A stretch of 64,000 nucleotides of DNA, taken from Brevibacillus reuszeri. GTDB lineage: Bacteria > Bacillota > Bacilli > Brevibacillales > Brevibacillaceae. The stretch is from NCBI RefSeq assembly GCF_002897295.1, contig NZ_BEXF01000001.1, positions 496,001 to 560,000 on the forward strand, written 5' to 3'. Under the pieces are notes generated by a model, which was given only the letters and a program-made list of their open reading frames with translations, was not told the DNA's origin and did not search any database. Every line of letters starts with the position of its first letter. Within the stretch, counting starts at the first letter, position 1. Positions 8,418-17,721 of this stretch are shown in pieces. A program made the translations under genes and the position numbers.

Positions 8418-9419
8418 ATGCAAACGCGACGTGTCAAAATACTCGGCACCGGAAAATATGTGCCCCGTCGAATCGTGACGGATGAAGAAATGGATGCGCG
8501 CCTAGGGACACCGCCTGGCTGGGTCCGCAAAACGACGGATGTTGTCGCGCGCCATTTTGCAGGGGATGGGGAGACCGCATCGTATATGGGAGCGCGAGCA
8601 GCGGCAGATGCTCTTGCAGCAGCGGGAATACGTACCTCGGACATCGATTGTATCGTATGTACGAGCGGGACGAAAGAACAGGCACTGCCCAGCACGGCCT
8701 CCTTCATCCAGAAAGCGCTCGGGGAAGAGATGTCTGGTGTTCCTTCATTTGATATTGATGCGACATGTCTCAGCTTCCTCACCGGTCTAGATGTGATGTC
8801 TTATATGGTAGATGCAGGGCGTTACCGTTATGTGCTGCTTGTGTCGACCGAGATCGCTTCAGTCGGACTGAACTGGAATGAGAAAGAAAGCGCCGGATTG
8901 TTTGGAGACGGTGCGGCTGCCGTCGTCATTGGCCCGTCCGAGAGAGAAGACGCTTCTCATATCATAGGCGCTTTGATTCGAACATACAGCAAAGGGGCGA
9001 GGCTGTCGGAAATACGCGGCGGCGGCACGCGCATACATCCGCGCGAGCATAATGCGCAGACGGAAACAGATTTTTTATTTCATATGGATGGGCAGGCGAT
9101 TTTCAAAATGGCTTCGAAGCTTCTTCCTGGCTTTGTGGAAGAACTGCTGGCACCGACTGGAACTCGAATGGGCGATTTTAAAGCGGTCATACCGCATCAA
9201 GGAAGCGCAATGGCCATGCGGCTCCTGCGGAAAAAGCTCGGAATATCCGAAGAGCAGCTGATATATATTACCCCGAATCATGGCAACACGATTGCCGCAT
9301 CGATTCCAATGGGACTTCATGAGGCGGTACGCCAGAGAAAGGTGCAGCGCGGGGACAGGGTACTGCTGATCGGTACGGCGGCCGGATTATCGCTCGGAGG
9401 GATGATCCTTGATTATTGA
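8418..9419 (+). CDS. KASIII-like 3-oxoacyl-ACP synthase (cluster copy 1)
   Basis: A thiolase-fold condensing enzyme of 333 residues. The catalytic triad is visible: Cys117 (FDIDATCLSF), His260 (AVIPHQGS) and Asn290 (PNHGNTIAASIP). GDGAAAVVIG (about 163-172) is also typical. Such enzymes extend an acyl thioester by Claisen condensation. I start at ATG 8418 (MQTRRVKILGTGKY), behind GCGGGGGA, because this matches the start of the second copy at 33200. The stop overlaps the next gene by 11 bases, exactly as in copy 2. It differs from FabH in context and is probably a specialised secondary enzyme. Confidence 0.88.
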   Translation: MQTRRVKILGTGKYVPRRIVTDEEMDARLGTPPGWVRKTTDVVARHFAGDGETASYMGARAAADALAAAGIRTSDIDCIVCTSGTKEQALPSTASFIQKALGEEMSGVPSFDIDATCLSFLTGLDVMSYMVDAGRYRYVLLVSTEIASVGLNWNEKESAGLFGDGAAAVVIGPSEREDASHIIGALIRTYSKGARLSEIRGGGTRIHPREHNAQTETDFLFHMDGQAIFKMASKLLPGFVEELLAPTGTRMGDFKAVIPHQGSAMAMRLLRKKLGISEEQLIYITPNHGNTIAASIPMGLHEAVRQRKVQRGDRVLLIGTAAGLSLGGMILDY

Positions 9420-10638
9420 AGACGCCATTGCTAAGAGGCGATCAACGATCATGCTCACGGGGGGAAGGGCACCTGTCACTCTCGACCTGGCGCGTTCCTT
9501 TCATAACGCCGGTCACCGGGTACTCGTTGCAGAGAGTGCGCGCTATCACGTTTGCCGCGTTTCACGGGCGGTAGAGCGAAATTTCCTCGTTCCCGCTCCG
9601 AATACAGATACAGAGGCTTTTTTGCAAGACCTGGAATCGATCGTGACGAGCGAGCAGGTCGATGTTCTCATTCCGACTTGCGAGGAAATTTTTTTTGTAG
9701 CCAAAGGGCTGGATCGGTTACGCCGGCACTGCAAAGTATGGACGCCTCCCATCGAACAGTTAGGAGAGCTGCATGACAAGTGGAGGTTTGTTTTGTTAGC
9801 GAGACGGCACGGATTGACGGTGCCGCGATCTGAGCTCATTTCCACGCATGAGGAGTGGCTAACGCTTGCAGCGAAGGAACGACTGGGCGAATGCCTCGTA
9901 TTGAAGCCAGCGTATTCGCGATTTGCATCGCGTGTTCTGTTTCTGTCCCGAGAGGATCACCCGGATAAAAGAAGGCGGTTTTTGGCAAATAACATGAATG
10001 CTGTGACACCACAGACGCCGTGGGTAGCGCAACAACGCATTTATGGTCGAGATATTTGTACCTATAGCGTCGCTTTTGAAGGAGAATTGATCGCACATAC
10101 AGCTTATCCGAGCCGTTACCGGATCGGTCAGGGCGCTTCCGTTTATTTTGAGCCTATCGAACACGAGAGCTCTCGAGAGTGGGTCCGCAAGTTTGTCAAG
10201 GCGACGCAATTCACTGGACAAATCGCATTCGATTTTATCGAAGAGGAAGGTGGCGGACTGTTTGCCCTGGAGTGCAATCCGAGGGCAACGAGCGGTGTAC
10301 ATTTGTTTGGTGCGAGTGGCGGCCTAGTGCAAGCGTTTCTGCAACCGAACGCGCTGCAAAAATCAGGCACCGTTCTGACCCCCAAGATGTCAAGCAGGGC
10401 CATGTTGGCTGCACCAATGTTTGCGGCAGGTTTTCGAAGCATTCGCAACTTTCGCGAGCTTGGCGCTTGGAGCCGAGCTTTTCGTATAGCCCGTGACGTC
10501 GTGTATAACCCGATGGACATGCGACCTGTTGCTGAGCAACTGCGGGTTCTGGCCGAAGCATGGCGGACAAGCAGAAAGCATGGCATTTCACTTGTTGAAG
10601 CAACAACGATCGATATCGAATGGAATGGTGATGCATGA
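9409..10638 (+). CDS. ATP-grasp ligase-like protein (cluster copy 1)
   Basis: This 409-residue protein has an N-terminal Rossmann-like pre-ATP-grasp domain (TGGRAPVTLDLARSF, about residues 17-31; LIPTCEEIFFVAK) and an ATP-grasp core with LVLKPAYSRFASRV for nucleotide binding and FALECNPRATSGVHLF for metal and nucleotide ligands. ATP-grasp enzymes form an acyl-phosphate and couple it to an amine, thiol or hydroxyl. The start is TTG 9409 with CGGAGGG about 8 bases upstream, inside the end of the KASIII gene; copy 2 has the same TTG and the same overlap. It ends 4 bases into the next open frame. Confidence 0.8.
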   Translation: MIIEDAIAKRRSTIMLTGGRAPVTLDLARSFHNAGHRVLVAESARYHVCRVSRAVERNFLVPAPNTDTEAFLQDLESIVTSEQVDVLIPTCEEIFFVAKGLDRLRRHCKVWTPPIEQLGELHDKWRFVLLARRHGLTVPRSELISTHEEWLTLAAKERLGECLVLKPAYSRFASRVLFLSREDHPDKRRRFLANNMNAVTPQTPWVAQQRIYGRDICTYSVAFEGELIAHTAYPSRYRIGQGASVYFEPIEHESSREWVRKFVKATQFTGQIAFDFIEEEGGGLFALECNPRATSGVHLFGASGGLVQAFLQPNALQKSGTVLTPKMSSRAMLAAPMFAAGFRSIRNFRELGAWSRAFRIARDVVYNPMDMRPVAEQLRVLAEAWRTSRKHGISLVEATTIDIEWNGDA

Positions 10639-11002
10639 CCAACGCATTGGTAACAGGAGCTACCAGGTTTTGGACAACATGCCTTCTTGCGATTAAGTCA
10701 AATGGGATGGAACGTAGGCGGCATGCGTACGGATTCCTCCTCGCGCAAATCCGTTTGGACGAATCGGATGCCTTGCTCCTGAAGCACGGAGCGGATCGAC
10801 TCGCTTCGTCCCATCATGCTGTGGACGTTGAAGGTACAAGACACGTCGTCGACGGGTGCCGAAAGCAAAATGTGCTGAGGCTCATTCATATTTCAACGCC
10901 GAGCATCTATTTCGACTATCGAGACCGGGGAGGTATCAGCGAATCGGAACCGCTTCCAGTAAAGCAGGTTATCGCTTATGCCGCAACCAAGTTGCTGGAG
11001 CT
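10635..11002 (+). pseudogene. Scrambled remnant of extended SDR/epimerase (cluster copy 1)
   Basis: Compared with the intact gene at 35404, this remnant keeps the N-terminus (ALVTGAT), then shifts frame (GFGQHAFLRLSQMGWNVGG in another + frame). From about 10725 to 10815 it carries a segment whose matching protein, GRSESIRSVLQEQGIRFVQ, reads on the opposite strand. It then resumes on the + strand (VDVEGTRHVVDGC, LIHISTPSIYF), but lacks about 30 residues between. Near 11000 it breaks off, at YAATKLLE, and joins the hydrolase remnant. An open + frame of 210 codons runs through but makes no sensible enzyme. Confidence 0.8.
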
Positions 11003-11584
11003 GCGGCAACCAGGTATTGGAGAAGAGGAGGTTAGGTATGTGGTGCTATCGCATTTTCATGCCGATCATCCGGCGGGGCTGCGCGACTTTCCTAATGCTC
11101 GCATCCTGTATAAGCGGGATGCGCATACAGCGATCAAAGATCTTGGTTTGCTTGCCTCAGTCAAAGCTGGCTGTCTGCCTGGTCTGCTGCCGGACGATTT
11201 CGAGGAACGATCCGCATTCATTGATGAGACTCCAATGCGCAGGCTACCTGGGATTTTCCGTTCGTGATGGGTTATGATCTGTTGGGAGACGGTAGCTTGA
11301 TCGCGGTTGACCTGTCAGGGCATGCTGCGGGGCAGATCGGATTGTTTTTGATGTCGGCTACAGGCGAGTACTTCTTATGCGCGGATGCGGTCTGGTCAAG
11401 CCGCGCTTATCGAGAACGGCGCAAGCCGCACGCGGCAGCCGTGCTGATCATGGATGATCGTGGTCAGTATGCTGATACTTTTGAACGGTTGTGCTTTCTG
11501 CATCAGCAATATCCTCAGATTCGAATCATACCGAGTCATTGTAAGGAAGAACTCTTACAGGAGATAGGAGAGAAGGAATCATGA
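11003..11584 (+). pseudogene. Truncated, frameshifted MBL-fold hydrolase (cluster copy 1)
   Basis: The first ~85 residues of the family, present in the gene at 36395, are missing. The remainder keeps the metal motif SHFHADH and LPDDFEER in the frame ending at 11267, then a one-base shift near 11235-11264 moves to the frame carrying GYDLLGDGSLIAVDLSGHA and the C-terminus to 11584. The last four bases overlap the next gene's ATG. The upstream junction with the epimerase remnant lies between two GCAACCA copies (10983 and 11006 area), which could mark the deletion. Confidence 0.8.
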
Positions 11585-12927
11585 ACGGACTTATCATACT
11601 CCTAAAGCATTACATACAGACCAGGTTCGGGGGAAGATGGGCCGATCGTACGGCGTTCGAGCGCTGGCAGGAACGCCAGGTACTCCGCCAGCTTCGATTC
11701 GTCATGACTCATTCTCCCTTTTATCGGGAGCTATGGGGGGATATCCCGCTGGAGCAATGGAGACGGTTCCCGATTATCGACAAAAAAGTTATGATGGATC
11801 ACTTTGATCACCTAAATACAGCAGGTATCCGAAAAGACGAGGCGATAGCGGTCGCGCTTGAAGCGGAGAATACGCGCAATTTCCAGCCGCGAATCGGAAA
11901 CATAAGCGTCGGCCTGTCGTCAGGAACGTCCGGTAACCGCGGTCTATTTCTCGTCAGCGATCGCGAGCAAGCAGCCTGGGCTGGCACGATGCTGGCGAAG
12001 CTGTTGCCTGGACCACTGTGGAGACCGGAGAAGGTAGCCTTTTTTCTGAGGGCGAACAGCAATCTGTACGAATCCGTGCGCAGCGGTAAGCTGCAGTTCG
12101 AATATTTCGATCTACTAGAACCGATCGAGAGGCATGTGGAGCGGCTGGAAGTTTATCAGCCTGGCATATGGGCCGCGCCTCCATCTTTACTCCGTCTGCT
12201 GGCCGAGGAAAAACGGGTAGGTCGGTTGAGAGCGTTCCCGCATCGAATCATTTCTGTTGCGGAAGTACTGGAGCCGCTCGATGCTCGTATAATTCAAGAG
12301 ACGTTCGGCTTGCCGCTTCACCAAGTATACCAATGTACGGAAGGCTTTCTCGCTAGCACATGTCGGCACGGAACACTGCATTTGAATGAGGATGTGGTTC
12401 ATATTGAAAAGGAATACGTTCAAGGGGAGAATGGCAAACGCAAATTCGTACCAATCGTGACCGATTTCTCTCGCTCTACGCAGCCGATTATTCGTTATCG
12501 ATTGAACGATCTACTAACGGAAGCCGAGTCGGCCTGTCCGTGCGGCTCTGTCTTTACCGCGATCAAGCAGATCGAGGGCCGTTGCGACGATATCTTTTAT
12601 ATGTTGAGCGAAACGGATGGGGGACTTACTCCGGTTTTCCCGGATTATATTACACGCGCCATCCTTGCCGCTTCCCCTGTGATTGAAGAGTACCGGGCCC
12701 TTCAGATCGATGTGGAGAAAGTAGTGATTGAGCTTCAAGTCGCCGCCGGTTTCGCTCGGGAAGAGGTCGAGTGGCAAGTATCGACATCGATGGAGTTGCT
12801 GATGCGCAGGTTACACTGCCGCATCCCGAATCTCACATTTGCTCCTTATTCGTTTCAACCGGGACTTCGCAAGCTTCGACGCGTAGAAAGGAGATGGCAG
12901 ATTGAGCAATCACATCTCCCTCTATGA
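11581..12927 (+). CDS. CoF390-synthetase-like adenylate-forming enzyme (cluster copy 1)
   Basis: The 448-residue protein belongs to the PaaK/coenzyme F390 synthetase branch of the ANL superfamily, which activates carboxylates as acyl-AMP. The phosphate loop VGLSSGTSGNRGLF is at residues 110-123. Motifs TDFSRSTQPIIRYRLNDLL and ACPCGSVF (paired cysteines) follow in the C-terminal half. The ATG has AGGAGAGAAGG upstream. The paralogue at 37234 is also 448 residues and aligns from end to end. It appears intact although its two upstream neighbours are broken. The acid it activates is unknown. Confidence 0.82.
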   Translation: MNGLIILLKHYIQTRFGGRWADRTAFERWQERQVLRQLRFVMTHSPFYRELWGDIPLEQWRRFPIIDKKVMMDHFDHLNTAGIRKDEAIAVALEAENTRNFQPRIGNISVGLSSGTSGNRGLFLVSDREQAAWAGTMLAKLLPGPLWRPEKVAFFLRANSNLYESVRSGKLQFEYFDLLEPIERHVERLEVYQPGIWAAPPSLLRLLAEEKRVGRLRAFPHRIISVAEVLEPLDARIIQETFGLPLHQVYQCTEGFLASTCRHGTLHLNEDVVHIEKEYVQGENGKRKFVPIVTDFSRSTQPIIRYRLNDLLTEAESACPCGSVFTAIKQIEGRCDDIFYMLSETDGGLTPVFPDYITRAILAASPVIEEYRALQIDVEKVVIELQVAAGFAREEVEWQVSTSMELLMRRLHCRIPNLTFAPYSFQPGLRKLRRVERRWQIEQSHLPL

Positions 12928-14056
12928 TCAAAGTAATCTCGAGCGCATCGATTGGCCGGATACCGAGGACGGCCGGTACGCGAAAGCTTATTTGGAGCCG
13001 CTTCTGCGCGAAGGGACCGACAGATTCATGCGCAACGTGAGAACGAGGATGCTCGTTTTGCGGACGGAGGATCTGGTTCTTCCTGTTACTGTAAACGATG
13101 ATGATTACGACAATTCGTATGTTTGTTCTCCCTATACGCATTATATTCGCTATGCCAAACGGGAATTGGAGTTATTGAACCGCCCGCTAATGGAGAAAAG
13201 CTTGTCTGCAATTCTGGATGTCCTTGGCTATTTTATGAAAAGTTCGCAACTCAATCAGGTTGTCCATGTAAACAATTGGCTATTGTCAACGAACCTGTAC
13301 CCCCGATTATCGGAAGGACAGCTTGCGGCCATTGTGAATACGGTGCGGGAAGCATTTCCCGAGCATGCAATCGTGCTGCGTTCCCTTAGTTCTTCTCTTC
13401 ATCCGGCAATGATTGCAACCTTGCAAGCGAATGGCTGCAAACTGGTGCCAAGCCGGCAGATATATTTATACCAATCGAATGATCCAGCTTTCGGAAACGC
13501 AAAATCGCGCTGGCTATTGAAGCGGGATTACGAGCTGCTGGCGAAGAACGGGTATGAGTTTGTTTCGCCGTCGGACATAACAGACACGGACGTGCCCCGA
13601 ATAGCAGAATTGTACGCGATGCTCTATTTGGATAAGTACTCCTACGACAACCCACAGTTCGATACAGCGTTTATCCGCTTAGCCAAGCAAACCGGCGTGC
13701 TGACCTTGTACGGGCTGCGCAAAGAGGGGCGATTGGATGCTGTTATGGGTTTTTTCAACCGCAATGGGGTCATGACGACTCCGCTTTTCGGCTATGATAC
13801 GTCGCAGCCGGCTTCGGTTGGGCTGTACCGTATGCTGTCTGCTTGCCTGATCCGGCAAGCCCGTGAGATGGGAGATTTACTCCATGAGAGCGCAGGAGCT
13901 GCCCAATTCAAACGAAACCGCGGAGCGATTGCCGATATCGAATATTCCGCGGTATTTGACAGTCATTTGCCGCTTGGAAGAAGATGGTGTTGGACGCTTT
14001 TGGAGCATCTGCTGAACGGTATTGGCGTTCCGATCATGCGCAAATACAAGCTATAA
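12902..14056 (+). CDS. GNAT-like acyltransferase/hypothetical (cluster copy 1)
   Basis: The 384-residue protein starts at TTG 12902 behind AAAGGAGATGG, overlapping the previous gene by 26 bases. The N-terminal part has the invariant-looking YDNSYVCSPYTHYIRYAK, shared word for word in the second copy except for a few residues. The C-terminal part (GVMTTPLFGYDTS, LHESAGAAQFKRNRGA) has the feel of a GNAT/FemX-type acyltransferase. I do not know a characterised member. The constant position as the last gene of both clusters suggests it acts on the cluster product. Confidence 0.6.
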   Translation: MSNHISLYDQSNLERIDWPDTEDGRYAKAYLEPLLREGTDRFMRNVRTRMLVLRTEDLVLPVTVNDDDYDNSYVCSPYTHYIRYAKRELELLNRPLMEKSLSAILDVLGYFMKSSQLNQVVHVNNWLLSTNLYPRLSEGQLAAIVNTVREAFPEHAIVLRSLSSSLHPAMIATLQANGCKLVPSRQIYLYQSNDPAFGNAKSRWLLKRDYELLAKNGYEFVSPSDITDTDVPRIAELYAMLYLDKYSYDNPQFDTAFIRLAKQTGVLTLYGLRKEGRLDAVMGFFNRNGVMTTPLFGYDTSQPASVGLYRMLSACLIRQAREMGDLLHESAGAAQFKRNRGAIADIEYSAVFDSHLPLGRRWCWTLLEHLLNGIGVPIMRKYKL

Positions 14057-14081
14057 ACAGATAGATTAAAAGGAGGAAAGG

Positions 14082-14960
14082 GTGCGGATCATGTCGCGAA
14101 GAGAGCAACAACTACCATCTCCTTCAGGAGAGAGGATCGCCCTCATTACGGGCACATCAAGCGGTTTCGGCATGCTGTCAGCTGTCGAGCTGGCGCGTAA
14201 GCAATACCGCGTCGTTGCGACGATGCGGGATACGGAACGGGCCATCGAGCTGCGCAAACGAGCCGAACAAGCAGGGGTATCGGAGCGACTGGACTATCTC
14301 AGCTTGGACGTGACATCTACTCGAGACATCGAGCAGGTCGTTGCGGAGACGCTTCGCATGCATGGCCATATCGATGTGCTTATCAATAATGCCGGGTTCG
14401 CTGTTGGCGGGTTCGTCGAGGAGGTACCGATGGAAGATTGGAGGCGGCAGATGGAGACGAACTTTTTCGGACTCGTTGCGATGACCCGAAGCGTCATTCC
14501 TGTCATGCGGAAACAACAAAGTGGTCTGATCGTGAATATCGGCAGCATCAGCGGACGAATCGGGTTTCCCGGCTACGCGCCGTACGCCGCCTCCAAGTTT
14601 GCTATAGAAGGGTTTAGCGAGAGTCTGCGTCATGAACTGGCTCCGTTTGGCATCCGCGTCGTGCTAGTAGAACCTGGCGCCTATCGGACACCAATCTGGC
14701 AAAAAGGGTTAGCAAATATTCCTTGCGACGCAGACTCCCCCTACAAACACAGACTCGAGGCGATTATGCGATATTCGCGCCGTGCGTCTGAACATGCCCC
14801 CGATCCGCAGCAAGTAGCAGAGCTGATCGGGAGAATCGCAAGCACGCCATCGCCACGTCTGCGCTACCCAATTGGGCAAGGATCGCTTCTCGCGATATGG
14901 GGAAAGGCATTGCTTCCCTGGAAGTGGTTCGAGCACCTGATTGAGCGGGGAACGCGTTGA
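14082..14960 (+). CDS. Classical SDR oxidoreductase
   Basis: Classical SDR signatures are all present in this 292-residue protein: TGTSSGFG for cofactor, NNAG in DVLINNAGFAVGG, the catalytic Ser in NIGSISGRIG, and YAASK. It probably reduces or oxidises a hydroxyl/keto group with NAD(P)H. AGGAGG lies 5 bases before GTG 14082; ATG 14091 is an alternative. It follows the cluster by 25 bases and is probably co-transcribed. The second cluster has no such gene, so it could partly replace the lost epimerase-type SDR of copy 1 (inference). Confidence 0.85.
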   Translation: MRIMSRREQQLPSPSGERIALITGTSSGFGMLSAVELARKQYRVVATMRDTERAIELRKRAEQAGVSERLDYLSLDVTSTRDIEQVVAETLRMHGHIDVLINNAGFAVGGFVEEVPMEDWRRQMETNFFGLVAMTRSVIPVMRKQQSGLIVNIGSISGRIGFPGYAPYAASKFAIEGFSESLRHELAPFGIRVVLVEPGAYRTPIWQKGLANIPCDADSPYKHRLEAIMRYSRRASEHAPDPQQVAELIGRIASTPSPRLRYPIGQGSLLAIWGKALLPWKWFEHLIERGTR

Positions 14961-15077
14961 TCATTCTTTCAAACACACCAAAGAAAGTTTGCTTCAGCGG
15001 ACTTTTATTATACTTACTTTTGGATGAAAATAATGTAATAGACTGGGAATATTTACCAGTGACAGTGTCAGACCCGA

Positions 15078-15122
15078 AAATAAAGTCTTAGACTGCAACT
15101 GCCTTTATTCAACTATTGATAA
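15078..15122 (-). repeat. Dispersed repeat, partial inverted copy R7
   Basis: Read on the reverse strand it gives ATAGTTGAATAAAGGCAG and then CAGTCTAAGACTTTATT, matching R5 and R2. It is the only copy in the opposite orientation and lacks the GCTAACGGG core. Confidence 0.55.
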
Positions 15123-15189
15123 GAGACAGCCCGGTGTACGAAGAGTCATGTCCGCTGAATCGGGTAAAAGGCTGGCTATTATGCGTCGC

Positions 15190-15234
15190 GGCGGCTTATT
15201 CGTTTTATTAAGTTAACGGGTAGTTTACTGCAAC
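15190..15234 (+). repeat. Dispersed repeat, 3' arm R8
   Basis: AGTTAACGGGTAGTTTACTG (15211-15230) matches the 3' core CGCTAACGGGCAGTTTAGCG of R3, with drift. Confidence 0.5.
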
Positions 15235-15880
15235 ATTCTATAATTTGTAACGTCCTAATTTATGGGTTACAAGTTATGAAATACAAAGTGAGTGAGAAGA
15301 TGTACGAGAAAAGGTTTCATCATTTAAGTGCGACAGCGAGGCACTAAACACGTTGGAAGGTGCGAGTTTAGAGCAAGCCTTTCCTATGATTTTGGTTGGC
15401 TCTGTTTTGATGGATGGAGATATTAGCCATAGAAGGAGCGGATTAAGTGCTCTCGCTGCAGATTGAACACGAAAGAGCTTCGATCTAAAGAAGAACGGTG
15501 AATCAAATGATACACCTGTTGGAAGCCAATTATTACTCTCTTTGAAGAGTACTTTGGAGAAAAGGAATAATGGTAACTACTTTTTATTATTTGTTTCAAG
15601 CAGAAATTAATATTATTGATTAAACTAGCGAAGAAGTGAAAAGTAGTGTAAACGAACACACGGTTCGAAATCAATGACCGGTTACCCAACGGCAATCCGA
15701 TGTGACAAGAAAGGCGGCAATATTCGACCGCGTCGGATCAACATCTCGATTCAGAAACTTAATTTCCCACAAAAAAACCATGAACTGTTAGAATCGCTTT
15801 TTGATTCCATTATTGGATATGAAACAAAGGTAGGAGGAAAAGATTTTAAATGGGAAACCGGACATTCCTGAGCGTTACAA

Positions 15881-16057
15881 ATGCCGATACAGCATTTTAC
15901 CGCGCTGGTCGCCTCGAGGTTGCTGGAAGCCCGTGACCGCGGTCGGACGCATGCTTTCGTCGACGCGCTGCCGACTTCCGCGCCGATCCTGCGCAAACAA
16001 GGGTTTCAGTTCGTGACGCGGACGCGTCCGTTCGTGTTGGAGCAACCGCCGAAGTGA
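15881..16057 (+). pseudogene. C-terminal fragment of a GNAT acetyltransferase
   Basis: A 58-codon frame encodes LVASRLLEARDRGRTHAFVD and LRKQGFQFVTRTRPFVLE, which reads like the last helices and strands of a GNAT domain (the acetyl-CoA-binding loop and everything before it are missing). Its GC content is far above that of the sequence just upstream, so the break is sharp. Repeat R9 begins 13 bases after the stop. Confidence 0.55.
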
Positions 16058-16070
16058 GCGGAACTTTGTT

Positions 16071-16135
16071 GTGCTAACGGGATCGATAGCTCAAAATCAC
16101 GATCTGGATAGGAACTCCATATCGTGATTTTGTCT
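16071..16135 (+). repeat. Dispersed cassette-like repeat, copy R9
   Basis: Core TGCTAACGGGATCGATAGCT, then a perfect 12-bp stem CAAAATCACGAT (16092-16103) with ATCGTGATTTTG (16121-16132). Confidence 0.75.
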
Positions 16136-16325
16136 TTACTTGTTTGAGGAAGCGTGTTCACTCCATAGACCGAGTTATTCTATACGGAGCCGTTAACATC
16201 TTATTTTAGTAGTAGCTCGTCGCTGCACTCCACCCATATACTTGAATTAGCGTATTCAGCAGAACTTTAATCTAATTACAGCGAATAAAATGGGAAAATA
16301 GCGAAGGTTGACTGGAGGGGAAGGG

Positions 16326-17318
16326 ATGAAAGCGATCGTATATGAGCGGTACGGGCCGCCAAATGTACTGCAGCTTCGGGATGTCGCCAAGCCGGTACCG
16401 AAGGACGACGAGATATTGATTAAAGTCTATGCTGCAACTGTCGCCGCGGGAGATTGGCGCTTACGAAAGGCAGACCCCTTCCTGGCGCGGCTGTTCAATG
16501 GTCTGTGGAGGCCGAAGCGAATCAAGATTCTCGGATTCGAATTAGCGGGCGTGGTCGAATCAACGGGCAGTGGCGTTACTCGGTTTAAACCGGGGGATGC
16601 CGTCTATGCTGCCAGCGGAATGGGCTTCGGCGCGTATGCCGAATACAGATGCCTACCTGAGAACGGCAGCGTCACGCTGAAGCCGACAAACATGACGTTC
16701 GAGGAGGCGGCAGCGGTTCCGGTCGGTGCCTATACTGCCTTGCAATTTCTCCGAAAGGGCAATATCGAGCGCAACAAACGCGTACTCGTCTACGGAGCAT
16801 CCGGCAGTGTTGGGACGTATGCGGTGCAGCTCGCCAAGCATTTCGGAGCGGAAGTGACCGGGGTATGCAGCACATCGAATCTGGATTTGGTAAGATCGCT
16901 GGGCGCCGACCGAGTCATCGATTATTCAGAAGAGAACTTCGCGGATGACGGTACGATCTACGATATCATTTTCGATACGGTTGGAAAGAGTCCGTTCATG
17001 GCTTGCGTCGAGCGTCTGACACCGAACGGCTTATACCTGCGAGCAGTCCATTTTAGCCCTCTGCCGGTCGTTCTCGGGTTATGGGTCAACTTGACGAGCG
17101 GTAAGAAGGTGATCGGTGGAACAATGAGGGAAAACGCGGAAGACTTGAGGTATCTTAAGGAGCTGATCGAGGCCGGCAAGCTGCGTTCGATCATCGACCG
17201 CGTTTATCCGCTGGAGCAAGCGGCGGAGGCCCACCACTATGTGGAGCAGGGCCACAAGAAAGGCAACGTGGTGTTAACCGTCCAACAAGGTTTATCGGAT
17301 TCGCTTCTTTATCCTTGA
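16326..17318 (+). CDS. NAD(P)-dependent alcohol dehydrogenase/quinone oxidoreductase, MDR family
   Basis: A medium-chain dehydrogenase/reductase of 330 residues: GroES-like N-terminus ([20 protein letters not shown]), then the Rossmann fold with [20 protein letters not shown] at the cofactor site. The structural and catalytic zinc cysteines are absent, so it belongs to the zinc-free quinone oxidoreductase-like group. Start ATG 16326 follows GGAGGGG by 4-5 bases. It stands alone in the accessory region with repeat R10 53 bases downstream. Confidence 0.85.
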   Translation: MKAIVYERYGPPNVLQLRDVAKPVPKDDEILIKVYAATVAAGDWRLRKADPFLARLFNGLWRPKRIKILGFELAGVVESTGSGVTRFKPGDAVYAASGMGFGAYAEYRCLPENGSVTLKPTNMTFEEAAAVPVGAYTALQFLRKGNIERNKRVLVYGASGSVGTYAVQLAKHFGAEVTGVCSTSNLDLVRSLGADRVIDYSEENFADDGTIYDIIFDTVGKSPFMACVERLTPNGLYLRAVHFSPLPVVLGLWVNLTSGKKVIGGTMRENAEDLRYLKELIEAGKLRSIIDRVYPLEQAAEAHHYVEQGHKKGNVVLTVQQGLSDSLLYP

Positions 17319-17721
17319 AAAGTTAGAATTAATACGTTTCGAAATCGAAAGACGAAGACTCCTTGTGCGTTTAGCTAACGGGATCGATAGCGATAAGCGG
17401 TTGCTTCGGCAGCCGTTTTATTATTTATTCCGCTAACAGCAGTTGGTACCACTGTTGATTGGCTTGAAAAGATTCCGCCAATGACTTTTGAGAATACCAT
17501 ATATATCTCTCAGCTCAGAAAAATTTACGATTGAACTTACGGAGTTCAATAACGCAAAAAATAGGACGAAATCCTCTTTTACGTCATGTATCAATAATTG
17601 GTAAAATTGGCATATGAAATAGCAAGAGAGTAGCATGATGCTTGTACGTCTTCGGGGTTCATTAAAAACCAGTAAAGAGAACGGAATGCAGTTTAGTATG
17701 TGTAGCCAAAGGTGAAGTTGG
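17319..17721. other. Intergenic stretch with repeat R10
   Basis: Apart from the repeat (17371-17425) no gene or remnant with a recognisable sequence is visible. Confidence 0.4.
17371..17425 (+). repeat. Dispersed cassette-like repeat, copy R10
   Basis: Core AGCTAACGGGATCGATAG (17373-17390), then hairpin CGGTTGC, TTCG loop, GCAGCCG and a T-rich tail. Confidence 0.75.

Larger units (their letters stand above)
14961..15880. other. Decayed intergenic region
   Basis: No intact gene. A partial inverted repeat copy (R7) and a 3' arm (R8) are present. At about 15303-15467 a + frame without start reads LEQAFPMILVGSVLMDGDIS and stops, probably a gene remnant. Around 15740-15871 another short frame (INISIQKLNFPQKNHELLES) has no recognisable family. 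Confidence 0.4.

Noticed and set aside
10698-10889. Reverse-strand open frame inside cluster copy 1
   Set aside because: It has no ribosome site and its protein matches a piece of the SDR of copy 2; it is explained as an inverted segment of a pseudogene, not a gene.
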